A stretch of 64,000 bases of DNA from Rhodocyclales bacterium GT-UBC (GTDB lineage Bacteria; Pseudomonadota; Gammaproteobacteria; Burkholderiales; Rhodocyclaceae): assembly GCA_003583745.1 (NCBI GenBank), contig QXPY01000001.1, positions 186,001 through 250,000 on the forward strand. Direction: 5' to 3'. This document shows, in pieces, positions 1 to 9,228 of this stretch; positions within the stretch are counted from its first letter, which is position 1; each line of letters starts with the position of its first letter. The position numbers and the translations under genes are program-made. A model generated the notes under the pieces. That model made no database searches. It was not told where the DNA came from and saw only the letters and a list, made by a program, of their open reading frames with translations.

Positions 1-227
1 GGGATGCGCCGTTTTCCTACACGGCGCGCCGCATCGCCGAAACCGGCGATACATCGCTGATCTGGGAAGGCCACAAGGCGGGCCGCGATATCGGTTACTG
101 CCACCTGGAAAAGCTGCACAACCTGGAGGCGCTGCCGTCGCACGGCTTCATGGTCAGCTGTTTCCCCCACAAGATTCGCGGCGCTTCGGCCGGCTGGACG
201 CGGGCCGTGGCCATTTTCGAGAATTGA
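1..227 (+). CDS. Cyclase-family metal-dependent hydrolase, C-terminal part
   Basis: Only the last 74 codons are inside the window; the reading frame is open from base 3 to a TGA at 225-227. The tail contains HLEKLHNLEALP followed by GFMVSCFPHKIRGASAGWTR, which resembles the C-terminus of the cyclase / kynurenine-formamidase-like family (Pfam Cyclase), a metal-dependent amide or ester hydrolase fold. It lies 26 bp upstream of a fumarylacetoacetase-family gene on the same strand, so the two are probably co-transcribed in a catabolic operon. The metal-binding N-terminal half is not visible, so the substrate cannot be judged. Confidence 0.7.
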   Translation, partial: DAPFSYTARRIAETGDTSLIWEGHKAGRDIGYCHLEKLHNLEALPSHGFMVSCFPHKIRGASAGWTRAVAIFEN

Positions 228-253
228 ACGTCGCTGCCAATAGAGAGAACACG

Positions 254-1246
254 ATGAAATTTGCCACCCTCCCCAACGCTACTCTCGACGGTCGTCTGAT
301 CGTCGTCTCCACCGATATGGCGCGCGCCGTCGATGCGACGGCCATTGCCCCCAACCTGCTGTATGCCGTGCAGCATTGGGCCGAGGTCGAGCCTGCCTTG
401 CAGGCGCTTTACGCCCGGCTCAACGCCGGCCAGGCGGAGGGGGCATTCGCCTTCGAGCCGCAAAAGTGTGCCGCGCCCCTGCCGCGCAGCCCGCAATGGC
501 TGGATGCCTCGGCTTTTCTCAACCATGGCCGCTTGATGGAGCGGGCTTTCAACACGGAGCCGATTCCCGATTTCGAAACGGTTCCGGTGATGTATCAGGG
601 CGCAAGCGACGACTTTCTCGGCCCCTGCGACGCGGTGCCCTTGCCGGACGAAGCGGATGGCATCGATTTTGAAGGCGAGTTCGGTGTCGTCGTCGATGCC
701 GTGCCGATGGCGGCGACGCCGAGCGAGGCGCTGGCCAGCGTCCGCCTGCTGGTGCAGATCAACGATTGGAGCTTGCGTGCGCTGGGGCCACGCGAGATGA
801 AGACCGGCTTCGGTTTCCTGCAGGCCAAGCCCTCCAGCAGCTTTGCCCCGCTAGCGGTGACCCCCGACGAGCTCGGCGATGCCTGGCACGAGGGCCGTAT
901 CCACCTGAAGCTGCAGGTCGAGCGCAATGGCGAACGCTTCGGTGAGCCGCAGGGCGGCGAGATGAATTTTGGCTTTGACCGGCTGATTGCTCATGCTGCC
1001 CGGACCCGGCGCCTGGCGGCCGGTTGCATCATCGGTTCGGGCACCGTTTCCAATGTCGATCGGGCGGCCGGCTCGGCCTGCATCGCCGAACGTCGGGTGA
1101 TCGAAATTCTCGATCAGGGACATCCGGTGACATCGTTCATGCGTTTCGGCGAATCGGTACGCATGCGTGCGATCGCCAGCGACGGCAGTGCTCCCTTCGG
1201 CTGCATCGAGCAGCGCGTCGTGCAGGCGGTGCCAGGCCGTAGCTGA
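254..1246 (+). CDS. Fumarylacetoacetate hydrolase family protein
   Basis: The protein has 330 residues. The ATG at 254 is preceded by a GAGAGAAC purine run; an in-frame TTG at 224 would overlap the previous stop and lacks such a signal. The core holds [11 protein letters not shown] (around residue 139) and later GSGTVSNVD, as in FAH-superfamily C-C hydrolases that cleave beta-diketo acids with an acidic metal site. Length and the presence of an N-terminal domain fit fumarylacetoacetase-like enzymes of proteobacterial aromatic catabolism. The next gene encodes a 3-oxoacid CoA-transferase, which would activate the acetoacetate released by such a cleavage. The exact substrate is inferred, not proven. 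Confidence 0.82.
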   Translation: MKFATLPNATLDGRLIVVSTDMARAVDATAIAPNLLYAVQHWAEVEPALQALYARLNAGQAEGAFAFEPQKCAAPLPRSPQWLDASAFLNHGRLMERAFNTEPIPDFETVPVMYQGASDDFLGPCDAVPLPDEADGIDFEGEFGVVVDAVPMAATPSEALASVRLLVQINDWSLRALGPREMKTGFGFLQAKPSSSFAPLAVTPDELGDAWHEGRIHLKLQVERNGERFGEPQGGEMNFGFDRLIAHAARTRRLAAGCIIGSGTVSNVDRAAGSACIAERRVIEILDQGHPVTSFMRFGESVRMRAIASDGSAPFGCIEQRVVQAVPGRS

Positions 1247-1295
1247 CCGCACGGCCGCGCTTCTTCTTTTGACCCAACCCCAAACAATCAAATCA

Positions 1296-2660
1296 ATGAA
1301 AAAAGTCTATTCCTCCCCCGAAGCCGCGCTGGACGGCCTGTTCTTCGACGGCATGAGTGTCGCAGCCGGCGGTTTCGGCCTGTGCGGCATTCCCGAGAAA
1401 CTGATCATGGCGCTGCGCGACAGCGGCGTGAAAAATCTGACCATCGTCGGCAACAATGCCGGTGTGGATGATTTCGGCATGGGCCTCCTGTTGCGTAGTC
1501 GCCAGGTGAAGAAAGTGATCGCCTCCTATGTTGGCGAGAACAAGGAGTTCGAGCGCCAGGTGCTGGCCGGTGAACTCGAACTGCAACTGACTCCGCAAGG
1601 TACGCTGGCCGAGAAACTGCGGGCCGGCGGCGCCGGCATTCCCGGCTTCTACACCCGTACGGCTTGCGGCACCCTGCTGGCCGAGGGCAAGGATGTGCGT
1701 GCCTTCGATGGCGAAGACTACGTGCTGGAAGAAGCGATCCGCGCCGACGTGTCGCTGGTCAAGGCCTGGAAGGGCGACAAGGCGGGCAACCTGGTCTATC
1801 GCAAGACGGCGCGCAATTTCAATCCGATGATCGCCACCTGCGGCAAGGTGACGATTGCCGAAGTCGAGGAACTGGTCGAGGTGGGCGAACTCGATCCGGA
1901 TGACATCCATACGCCGGGCATTTTCGTCGACCGCATCATTCAGGGCTCGGCCTACGAAAAGCGGATCGAGTTCCGCACCGTCCAGGGCGCTGCCGCCGCC
2001 AAGCAGGAAGGTGGTCGGCGGGAATTGATGGCCAGGCGGGCGGCACGCGAGTTGAGGGATGGCTACTACGTGAATCTGGGCATCGGCATTCCGACGCTGG
2101 TCTCGAACCATATTCCGACCGGCATGCAGGTCACCCTGCAGTCGGAAAACGGCCTGCTCGGTATTGGCCCTTTCCCGCAGGAGGATCGCGTCGATCCCGA
2201 CCTGATCAATGCCGGCAAGCAGACGGTAACTGCGCAGCCGGGGGCGAGTTTCTTTTCCAGCGCCGACTCTTTCGCCATCATTCGCGGCGGCCATATCGAC
2301 CTTTCCATCTTGGGGGCGCTGGAGGTGAGCGAGCGGGGCGACATCGCCAACTGGATGGTGCCCGGCAAAATGGTCAAGGGGCCTGGCGGCGCCATGGACC
2401 TGGTCGCCGGCGTGCGCCGCGTCGTCGCGGTCATGGAGCATACCGCCAGGGACGGCAGCCCGAAGATTCTGCCGGCGTGCACCTTGCCCCTGACGGGCAA
2501 GGGATGCGTCGATCTGATCATTACCGATTTGTGCGTCTTCGAAGTGGTGCCGGGTGGCGGTTTGGTTCTCATCGAATTGCATCCTGGCGTCAGCCTTGAT
2601 GAGGTCAGGGCGAAGACCGGCTGCGCCTTCCGCATCGCGCTGCAGGCGCAGGCGGCCTAA
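1296..2660 (+). CDS. Fused 3-oxoacid CoA-transferase (A and B subunits)
   Basis: The 454-residue protein combines both CoA-transferase halves. Residues 1 to about 230 are the A part, with the glycine-rich [12 protein letters not shown] motif near residue 24. The rest is the B part, with the [11 protein letters not shown] motif whose glutamate forms the acyl-CoA thioester intermediate. It likely transfers CoA from succinyl-CoA to acetoacetate, as in SCOT/ScoAB; most bacteria encode the halves as two genes, while mitochondria have a fusion. The start is the first in-frame ATG after the FAH stop, 49 bp downstream. No clear Shine-Dalgarno sequence precedes it. With the upstream FAH-family gene it fits acetoacetate disposal. 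Confidence 0.88.
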   Translation: MKKVYSSPEAALDGLFFDGMSVAAGGFGLCGIPEKLIMALRDSGVKNLTIVGNNAGVDDFGMGLLLRSRQVKKVIASYVGENKEFERQVLAGELELQLTPQGTLAEKLRAGGAGIPGFYTRTACGTLLAEGKDVRAFDGEDYVLEEAIRADVSLVKAWKGDKAGNLVYRKTARNFNPMIATCGKVTIAEVEELVEVGELDPDDIHTPGIFVDRIIQGSAYEKRIEFRTVQGAAAAKQEGGRRELMARRAARELRDGYYVNLGIGIPTLVSNHIPTGMQVTLQSENGLLGIGPFPQEDRVDPDLINAGKQTVTAQPGASFFSSADSFAIIRGGHIDLSILGALEVSERGDIANWMVPGKMVKGPGGAMDLVAGVRRVVAVMEHTARDGSPKILPACTLPLTGKGCVDLIITDLCVFEVVPGGGLVLIELHPGVSLDEVRAKTGCAFRIALQAQAA

Positions 2661-2691
2661 GCGGCCAGGCAGTTACGAGGAGAGCACCGCA

Positions 2692-4347
2692 ATGCGATTT
2701 CTTACCCGCTATTCGATCGGTACCCGGCTGCTGGTGACGCCGGCTCTGGTAACCGGTCTTCTACTGCTCATTGCGGCGGCGGCGTATTACGGCTTGCAGG
2801 CCCAGCACCAGGCGCTGGAAAGGATCTACGAGACCCGTATCCAGCGCCTGCTGGCGACCAATCAGGGACTGAATGACGTGCGTTCGGTGCAAGAGGATGT
2901 CTATCTCGTGCTGGCCGATTTCCGCAAGGCGGTGGCGAGCGGCGAGCAGCGCTTCGATGATCTGAAGGAGCAGGCTGCAGCGATCCGCAGCGGGGTGGCA
3001 CGGGTCCGCCAGGAATTTGAAGCGGCCTCCCGGGCAAACGGCCTGACCGACGAAGAGCTTGCCGCGTACAAGGATGTGCTGACGGCGATGGCCGGCTACG
3101 GCGACGCGCTGACGCCGTTGTTGCAAATGGTTGCCGGCGAGAGTCCGGAACGCGACGATAGCCAGTTTTCCATGGTGTGGTCCTGGTTCGGCAATTTTCT
3201 CAATGCGGCGAGGGGGCTGAATGCAATCCAGGATCGCCTGAGCGGCGAGGACTATCAAGCGGCGCAAAGAATCGCTTCGTCAGCGACTTTGCTTCTTGGC
3301 GTCGCGATGCTCCTGGCGATGGTCGTCTCGGTGGCCAGCGCCTTTGCGATCCGGGCGCAAATCGTCGGTTCCATCCACGGCATCCGTGATGCCGCGCTGC
3401 AACTCCAGTCGGGCAATCTGTCCATGCGCGTGACGGTGCTTGGCCACGACGAGGTGGCGCATAGCGCGCAGGCCTTCAATCAATTGGTGGACGGCTTTCA
3501 GGGGGTTGTCCGGCAGGTGCTCGACGGCGCCGGCGAAGTCGCCTCCGCCGCCCGGCGCCTGGCTGCGGAGGCGCAGGCGGCGGAGCGCGGTGCGGCCCGC
3601 CAGTCGGCCGCGACCGAGGCGGTCGCAGCAAGCATGCAACAGATCAGCGTCAGCATCAGTTCGGTTGCCGACGGGACCGCGCAAGTGCGGGTTAACTCCA
3701 TGCACAGCCTGCAGGGAACCGAGGCGGGGTGTCAGGCTTTGGAGCGCATGCGCAGCGAGGCCGATTCGGTGTGCCTTGCCTTCGCCGATATCCAGGCTTC
3801 GGTGGCCGATTTTCTGGCGCGTACTGCGGCGATTGCCGATTTGACCCATCAAGTGAAGGATCTGGCCGGGCAGACCAACCTGTTGGCCTTGAATGCCGCC
3901 ATCGAGGCGGCGCGCGCCGGCGAGCAGGGGCGAGGCTTTGCCGTGGTCGCTGACGAGGTACGCAAGCTGGCCGAAAATTCGAGCGTTGCCGCGGGTCGCA
4001 TCGCAGAGGTGGCATCAGCCCTTGCGGCCCGCTCGGAAGCGGTCGGCCATTCGCTGCGTTCAGGCCATCAGTCGCTGAACGCAACGCTCGGCCAACTCGA
4101 TAAGGTGAAGCAACTCGTTACCTCGGCCGGTGAGGCGGTGGCGACGACGACGCGGGAAATCGATGGCATTGCCGCCGCGGTCAGCGAACAGAGCCAGAGT
4201 AGCAGCCAAATTGCCGGCAACGTGGACGAAATCGCCCGCATGGTCGAGCAGAATGCCCGTTCGGTCCTCGAAGCCGCTGGTGCGGCGGTGCAACTCGAAC
4301 GGCTGGCCGGCGAACTGGAGGCGTCGGTCGGACATTTCCGCGTCTGA
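2692..4347 (+). CDS. Methyl-accepting chemotaxis protein
   Basis: The 551-residue chemoreceptor starts at an ATG preceded by GAGGAGAG. It has a short cytoplasmic N-terminus, TM1 at about 12-34, a periplasmic helical sensor region of about 160 residues, TM2 at about 199-219, a HAMP region to about 275, and a long coiled-coil signalling domain. The kinase-control tip is at about 388-423, with [18 protein letters not shown] and [10 protein letters not shown]. There is no C-terminal CheR/CheB docking pentapeptide. The sensor looks like a four-helix-bundle type, so the ligand cannot be predicted. It follows the CoA-transferase by 31 bp, so it could be read from the same transcript. Confidence 0.9.
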   Translation: MRFLTRYSIGTRLLVTPALVTGLLLLIAAAAYYGLQAQHQALERIYETRIQRLLATNQGLNDVRSVQEDVYLVLADFRKAVASGEQRFDDLKEQAAAIRSGVARVRQEFEAASRANGLTDEELAAYKDVLTAMAGYGDALTPLLQMVAGESPERDDSQFSMVWSWFGNFLNAARGLNAIQDRLSGEDYQAAQRIASSATLLLGVAMLLAMVVSVASAFAIRAQIVGSIHGIRDAALQLQSGNLSMRVTVLGHDEVAHSAQAFNQLVDGFQGVVRQVLDGAGEVASAARRLAAEAQAAERGAARQSAATEAVAASMQQISVSISSVADGTAQVRVNSMHSLQGTEAGCQALERMRSEADSVCLAFADIQASVADFLARTAAIADLTHQVKDLAGQTNLLALNAAIEAARAGEQGRGFAVVADEVRKLAENSSVAAGRIAEVASALAARSEAVGHSLRSGHQSLNATLGQLDKVKQLVTSAGEAVATTTREIDGIAAAVSEQSQSSSQIAGNVDEIARMVEQNARSVLEAAGAAVQLERLAGELEASVGHFRV

Positions 4348-4398
4348 GCAGGAATGGCCGCAAACTCTTCGCCGCTCTGGCGGCAGGTGGAAATCTGA

Positions 4399-4420
4399 CG
4401 CCGGGCGAGGGGGCCCGGCG
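4399..4420. terminator. GC-rich hairpin between convergent genes
   Basis: A perfect 8-bp inverted repeat CGCCGGGC / GCCCGGCG with a 6-base loop lies between the convergent chemoreceptor and parE genes. There is no good T-run on either side, so it is only a possible bidirectional transcription stop. Confidence 0.35.
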
Positions 4421-4436
4421 GGGCGTTCACAACTGC

Positions 4437-6386
4437 CTAGACGTCGGCCTCGACCAGGCCGCCGTCCTTCTCCATCCAGGCGCGACGGCCGGCGGCTTCG
4501 CCCTTGCCCATGAGCAGGGTGAAGGTGCTGGCCATTTCCTTGATGACTTCGCGCGGCGCGCTGAACGGCACCAGGCGACGGGTATCCGGGCAGAGCGTGG
4601 TTTCCCAGAGCTGGTCGGGGTTCATTTCGCCGAGGCCCTTGAAGCGGGAGACGGTGATCTTGTTTTCCGATACGCCCTCATCGCGCAGCTTCTGCAGGGT
4701 CTGTTCCTTTTCCGCTTCGTCCAGGCAATACACCTTGCGGGTATGACCGCGCGCCTCGACATCGACACGGAAGAGCGGCGGTTGGGCGACGTAGATGTGG
4801 CCGCGCTCGATCAGGGCCGGGAAGTGCTTGAGGAAAAGGGTAAACAGCAGCACCTGGATGTGCGAACCATCGACGTCGGCATCGGACATCACGATGATGC
4901 GGCCATAGCGCAGGCCGGTGACGTCGATGCTGTCGATCTGCTCGATGCCGTGCGGGTCGACGCCGATGGCGACCGAAATGTCGTGCACTTCGTTGTTCTT
5001 GAACAACTGGTCGCGTTCGACTTCCCAGGTGTTGAGCACCTTGCCGCGCAAGGGCAGCACCGCCTGGGTTTCCTTGTCGCGGCCTTGCTTGGCCGAGCCG
5101 CCGGCGGAGTCGCCCTCGACCAGGAAGACTTCGTTACGGCTGATGTCGTCGGATTCGCAATCGGTCAGCTTGCCGGGCAGGGTGGCGATACCGGAGGACT
5201 TCTTCTTTTCGACCTTCTGGGTCGATTTCATCCGGTTCTGCGCCGCCTTGACAGCCAGTTCGGCGATTTTCTTGCCGAAATCGGCATGGCTGTTCAGCCA
5301 TAGTTCGAACGGGTCGCGCACCATCTGCGAAACCAGCTTGTAGGCATCGCGGCTGGTCAGCTTTTCCTTGGTCTGGCCCTGAAATTGTGGGTCGAGCACC
5401 TTGGCCGAGAGCAGGTAGGTCATCCGACCGCAAACGTCTTCCTGGGCCAGTTTGACCTTGGCGGGCAGGATGGCGTGGTGTTCGGCAAAGGTCTTGATCG
5501 CCTCGAAGACGCCAGCCTTGAGGCCGGCTTCATGGGTGCCGCCGTCGAGGGTCGGGATCAGGTTGACGTAGGACTCGGGCTTGCCGCCGCCTTCCTCGAA
5601 CCAGGCCAGCGCCCAGGTGGCACCTTCGCCGACGGCGAAACCGTTGGCGGTTTCGACATATTTCTCGCCGACGAAGATGGGCGCCACCGGCATGCCGACC
5701 ATCATTTCGTTGAGATAGTCGGCCATGCCGTTCTGGTAGCACCAGACCTTCTTGTCCTGGCCTTCGATTTCCAGTTCGACGGTGACGTTGGGCATCAGTA
5801 CCGCCTTGGAGCGCAGCAAGTGCTCCAGTTGGCCGAGATTGACCTTGGGCGAATCGAAATATTTGGGGTCGGGCTGGATGCGCACCGTGGTGCCGGTGTT
5901 GCGCTGACCGCAATCGCCGATGCGGGCCAGCGGCTCGACGACGAAGCCATCGGCGAAGGCAATTTTATGGATGCCGCCACCGCGCTTGATTTCGACCTCC
6001 AGGCGGGTGGACAGCGCATTGGTTACCGAGACGCCGACGCCATGCAGACCGCCCGAGAAGCGGTAGGCGTTGCCCGATTCCTTCTTGTTGAACTTGCCGC
6101 CGGCGTGCAGTTTGCAGAACACCAGTTCCACCGCCGGCTTACCTTCTTCCGGATGAATTTCGACCGGAATGCCACGGCCGTTGTCGCTGACCTCGATGCT
6201 GCCATCGGCGCGGATGCTGACAGCAATCTTTTTGGCGTAGCCGGCCAGCGCCTCATCCGCCGAGTTGTCGATGACTTCCTGCACGATGTGGGTCGGGCAG
6301 GTCGTCCGGGTGTACATGCCCGGACGTTCCTTGACGGGTTCAAGATCTTTCAGGACGCGGATGGATGAGGCGGAATAATCTGACAT
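4437..6386 (-). CDS. parE: DNA topoisomerase IV subunit B
   Basis: The 649-residue protein is the ATPase subunit of the type IIA topoisomerase that decatenates daughter chromosomes. The GHKL ATPase domain shows EVIDNSADEA at 37-46, DNGRGIP at 68-74 and GGLHGVG further on. The TOPRIM domain shows EGDSAGGSAKQGRD and the metal-binding DADVDGSHI. It lacks the large insertion of proteobacterial GyrB and begins with PGMYTRTTCPTHIVQE, typical of ParE. The chosen ATG gives the usual ParE N-terminus; an in-frame start 12 codons earlier is possible but less likely. parC is not next to it. Confidence 0.96.
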   Translation of the reverse strand: MSDYSASSIRVLKDLEPVKERPGMYTRTTCPTHIVQEVIDNSADEALAGYAKKIAVSIRADGSIEVSDNGRGIPVEIHPEEGKPAVELVFCKLHAGGKFNKKESGNAYRFSGGLHGVGVSVTNALSTRLEVEIKRGGGIHKIAFADGFVVEPLARIGDCGQRNTGTTVRIQPDPKYFDSPKVNLGQLEHLLRSKAVLMPNVTVELEIEGQDKKVWCYQNGMADYLNEMMVGMPVAPIFVGEKYVETANGFAVGEGATWALAWFEEGGGKPESYVNLIPTLDGGTHEAGLKAGVFEAIKTFAEHHAILPAKVKLAQEDVCGRMTYLLSAKVLDPQFQGQTKEKLTSRDAYKLVSQMVRDPFELWLNSHADFGKKIAELAVKAAQNRMKSTQKVEKKKSSGIATLPGKLTDCESDDISRNEVFLVEGDSAGGSAKQGRDKETQAVLPLRGKVLNTWEVERDQLFKNNEVHDISVAIGVDPHGIEQIDSIDVTGLRYGRIIVMSDADVDGSHIQVLLFTLFLKHFPALIERGHIYVAQPPLFRVDVEARGHTRKVYCLDEAEKEQTLQKLRDEGVSENKITVSRFKGLGEMNPDQLWETTLCPDTRRLVPFSAPREVIKEMASTFTLLMGKGEAAGRRAWMEKDGGLVEADV

Positions 6387-6537
6387 GGGCTTTGCGGTGA
6401 GGTCTGTTCGGTGTGCCGGCAAGTGAATGCAGGCAATCGGCGGGGCGAGATTCTACCGGTTTCCGGAGCAGCCGCGCAGTGCTGAACCATATGGCATAAT
6501 TGTGGTCTACCCGCCAGACCTTGCCGAGGAGAATGCC

Positions 6538-6744
6538 ATGTCGGAAAGTGGTCATCCTGAATACCCGCAGCACAAGTATGTCTTCACGCGCGGCCCGGAC
6601 CGGCGCCACAGCAACCACGTCGCGCCGCCCCCTTTCATCACCGACGAGGGGTTGGTGATGATTGACCGGCGTTCGCATCTCGATCGGCGCTCATCGTGGA
6701 TACGCGATTTCCATATCGACATCGCCCATTGGAACGGTCACTGA
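6538..6744 (+). CDS. Small conserved-looking protein of unknown function
   Basis: A 68-residue ORF whose ATG at 6538 follows GCCGAGGAGAA, a strong ribosome-binding site. A CATAAT hexamer at 6494-6499 could be a -10 box. The protein is rich in Arg, His and Asp, with two similar segments (GPDRRHSNH and DRRSHLDRRSSW) and no membrane segment or signal peptide. It stands alone between divergent parE and the convergent norF-like gene. I do not recognise a family. The good ribosome-binding site and the length favour a real gene. Confidence 0.55.
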   Translation: MSESGHPEYPQHKYVFTRGPDRRHSNHVAPPPFITDEGLVMIDRRSHLDRRSSWIRDFHIDIAHWNGH

Positions 6745-6875
6745 CTATCGTTTGATTTTTGCCCGCCGCGAACGGTCAATCACCGATCCGCCGAATCAGG
6801 GGGGCATGCGGGACTGCGGCACGCTGCGAGGGATACCTCTGTGCAGCCAGATGCAACCCGGTTGGCTGCGGTTAA

Positions 6876-7178
6876 CTAAAGACTGGCCCAGCGGGCGAAG
6901 TCTCGACCGAAAAACGCGATCAGCAACAGCGCCAGGGGTGTGAAGGCGATGAAGGCGGCCAGCACGCGGGCGATGAATGGATGGGCGATATGCGACTCGA
7001 TGAAATGTCGGGCGATCAACTGCCCCTTGATCCAGATGATTGCCGCTACCAGCAAGGGCAGCCAGTGCGCGCCGTGGAACCAGTGACCGAGTCCGAGGCT
7101 GAGCAGGGTGAGTACGACCAGGGCCAGCCACGCGAAAAACAACGGCTTGAGCGATATGGAAAGAATGTTGTGTGACAT
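6876..7178 (-). CDS. Cytochrome c oxidase subunit IV-like / NorF-like membrane protein
   Basis: The 100-residue protein has three predicted membrane helices (residues about 12-32, 38-56 and 70-90). The central segment IIWIKGQLIARHFIESH is typical of the prokaryotic COX4 / NorF family. It begins 2 bp after the NorE-like gene, so the pair is co-transcribed. In Paracoccus-type nor operons NorE and NorF are accessory membrane proteins that support nitric oxide reductase activity; related pairs occur with haem-copper oxidases. No catalytic norCB or oxidase subunit I gene lies in this window, so the partner enzyme must be encoded elsewhere. Confidence 0.75.
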   Translation of the reverse strand: MSHNILSISLKPLFFAWLALVVLTLLSLGLGHWFHGAHWLPLLVAAIIWIKGQLIARHFIESHIAHPFIARVLAAFIAFTPLALLLIAFFGRDFARWASL

Positions 7179-7180
7179 GT

Positions 7181-7786
7181 TCAGGCCAGAACGTAGAAGA
7201 AGGGGAAAATCACCAGCCAGATGAGATCCGTGGCATGCCAGTAACTGGCCAGGGCTTCCAGGCCGGCGTGGTCGTCGGCGGAATAGCCGCCGGCCAGATG
7301 ACGGGCGAGCACCCAGAGAATGCCGAGAATGCCCCAGGTGGCATGGACCAGGTGGTTGAAGGTCAGGTAGTAATAGACGGTGAAGAAAATGCCCGACTCG
7401 CCATTGATGCCGTGGGCCAGGTTCCAGCTGATTTCAAGATACTTGGCCAGCGGGTAACCGAGCGCCAGCAACAAGCCGCCGATCAACCAATACAAGGATT
7501 GTCGGCGTTCGCCTCGCCGCATGGTGGTGACCGAACAGGCGATGCAGAAACTGCTGCTGATCATCAGCAGGGTGATGATCGTGCCGGCCAGCCGCGACAA
7601 GCGGTCCGCTCCTTGCTCGAAGGCTTCGGGGAAATGGGCACGGGCGACGAAATAGACGATGAACAGCACCAGGAATTCGACGAATTCGCAGGTGATGCCA
7701 ACCCAGATGCCCTTGTTTCCGGGAATGCGCCGAGTGGTATCGACTGTTTCGACAGGGGGGCGGAGGGGCAGGGTTGCGGCGTTCAT
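7181..7786 (-). CDS. norE: Haem-copper oxidase subunit III / NorE family protein
   Basis: The 201-residue polytopic protein has about five membrane helices. It shows the subunit III signature of a glycine-tryptophan start (GNKGIWVGI), an acidic EFVEFLVLF helix and a C-terminal HATDLIWLVIFP helix. It lacks the two N-terminal helices of full CoxC, as NorE proteins do. The role is inferred as assembly or activity support for nitric oxide reductase or a related oxidase. It heads a two-gene unit with the downstream NorF-like gene. It could instead belong to a terminal oxidase, since no norCBQD is visible nearby. Confidence 0.75.
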   Translation of the reverse strand: MNAATLPLRPPVETVDTTRRIPGNKGIWVGITCEFVEFLVLFIVYFVARAHFPEAFEQGADRLSRLAGTIITLLMISSSFCIACSVTTMRRGERRQSLYWLIGGLLLALGYPLAKYLEISWNLAHGINGESGIFFTVYYYLTFNHLVHATWGILGILWVLARHLAGGYSADDHAGLEALASYWHATDLIWLVIFPFFYVLA

Positions 7787-7983
7787 TGTGCATGCCTGAG
7801 GTGGAGAGCAGATTTGCTCATTGTTTCATCCTGGTAAGCGTCGAGTAGGTACAGGTATTGAGGTTTTCATCCGGAACAGAAGCGCAGGGGGGCAATTCGA
7901 TGATTTGCGGGATGGCCACAATTGCGCTTGCCGCCCGGCGATGCGAGACTGACTGCCTTCATTTTGTCAGTGACTTCTTATCC

Positions 7984-8214
7984 ATGGCTTTGACCAATCC
8001 GCAAGATTCCGCACTTCCCGTCTGGGAGGCTGTCGATGGCAGTCCGATTTCATGCACCGAAAAAATCAAGGTGCTCAACGAGAATTTTCGCGAGCTGCAG
8101 CAGGTCGTTCTCGACGCATTGGAGGATGGTGTGCTGATGGGCTGCAGCGAGGCGCACCTGCGCGCAGCTTTGCACGAGATGATCGACAGTCTGGAACTGA
8201 CCTTCGGCGCGTAG
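7984..8214 (+). CDS. Small conserved hypothetical protein
   Basis: A 76-residue soluble protein, mostly predicted helical, with a recognisable core CTEKIKVLNENFRELQQ followed by ALEDGVLMGCSEAHLR. I associate this pattern with short hypothetical proteins of Rhodocyclales but know no function. The ATG at 7984 gives a compact protein; the same frame is open upstream to 7858, but that extension has no family resemblance. It precedes the DUF808 gene by 90 bp on the same strand and is divergent from norE, so its promoter should lie in 7787-7983. I see no clear binding site in that gap. Confidence 0.6.
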   Translation: MALTNPQDSALPVWEAVDGSPISCTEKIKVLNENFRELQQVVLDALEDGVLMGCSEAHLRAALHEMIDSLELTFGA

Positions 8215-8304
8215 TGCCGGCGTTTTGCAACGCGCTTGTCATTGGGCGCGTTGCGCGAAGTGTCGGTAAAATCGGCGGGATCAACTTTTCATGAAAGTAC
8301 CCCG

Positions 8305-9228
8305 ATGGCCGGAGCCAGTTTGCTTGCCCTGATCGACGACATCGCCACCGTCCTCGACGATGTTGCCGTAATGACCAAGGTCGCGGCCCAGAAAACCGCC
8401 GGCGTGCTGGGCGACGATCTGGCCTTGAATGCCGAACAGGTGGCCGGCGTTCGGGCTGAGCGGGAGTTGCCGGTAGTCTGGGCGGTTGCCGTCGGTTCGC
8501 TGAAGAACAAGGCAATCCTGGTGCCGGCGGCGCTGGCAATCAGCGCTTTGGCGCCTTGGGCTGTGATGCCGCTGTTGATGATCGGGGGCTTTTATCTCTG
8601 CCTCGAAGGTGTGGAGAAACTCGCCCACAAATGGCTGCATAGCGCGGCCGAGGATGCGGCCCATCATGCCGAGGAGGTGGCTGTGCTGGCTGATGAAACG
8701 ATCGATCTGGCGGCCTTCGAGGCTGACAAGATCAAGGGGGCGATCCGTACCGATTTTGTCCTGTCGGCGGAAATCATCGTCATTGCCCTGGGCACGGTTG
8801 CCGGCCAGTCCTTCGCCGCTCAATTGACGGTGCTGGTGAGCATTGCGCTGATCATGACGGTCGGCGTTTACGGTGTCGTCGCCGGTATCGTCAAACTCGA
8901 TGACCTCGGTGCCTACCTGCTGACCAAGGGCAGCGGTGCAGCGCAGGCGGTTGGCAAGGTGCTGCTTTTGGCTGCGCCAAAGCTGATGCGCTCGCTGACC
9001 GTGATTGGCACCGTTGCGATGTTCATGGTCGGCGGCAGTATCCTCGGTCATGGCGTGCCGGCGCTGCATCATGGCATCGCGCATCTGGCCGAAGAAAGCG
9101 GTCTGTTCGGTGGGGTCGTATCCATTTTGCTTGATATCGCGGTCGGTATCGTCGGCGGCGCGCTCGCGCTGCTGGTGGTCAGCGGCATCGGCCGGGTAGC
9201 CGGCAAACTGAAAGGAGCGCGGGCATGA
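8305..9228 (+). CDS. DUF808 family inner membrane protein (YedI-like)
   Basis: The 307-residue protein begins MAGASLLALIDDIATVLDDV and continues MTKVAAQKTAGVLGDDLALN, the characteristic start of the DUF808 / YedI family. The rest holds several membrane helices with many glycines, including a paired region near the C-terminus (GIVGGALALLVVSGIGR). The family's function is not established. The stop overlaps the ATG of the next gene by 4 bp, so the two products are translationally coupled and may work together. No cofactor or catalytic motif is visible. Confidence 0.88.
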   Translation: MAGASLLALIDDIATVLDDVAVMTKVAAQKTAGVLGDDLALNAEQVAGVRAERELPVVWAVAVGSLKNKAILVPAALAISALAPWAVMPLLMIGGFYLCLEGVEKLAHKWLHSAAEDAAHHAEEVAVLADETIDLAAFEADKIKGAIRTDFVLSAEIIVIALGTVAGQSFAAQLTVLVSIALIMTVGVYGVVAGIVKLDDLGAYLLTKGSGAAQAVGKVLLLAAPKLMRSLTVIGTVAMFMVGGSILGHGVPALHHGIAHLAEESGLFGGVVSILLDIAVGIVGGALALLVVSGIGRVAGKLKGARA

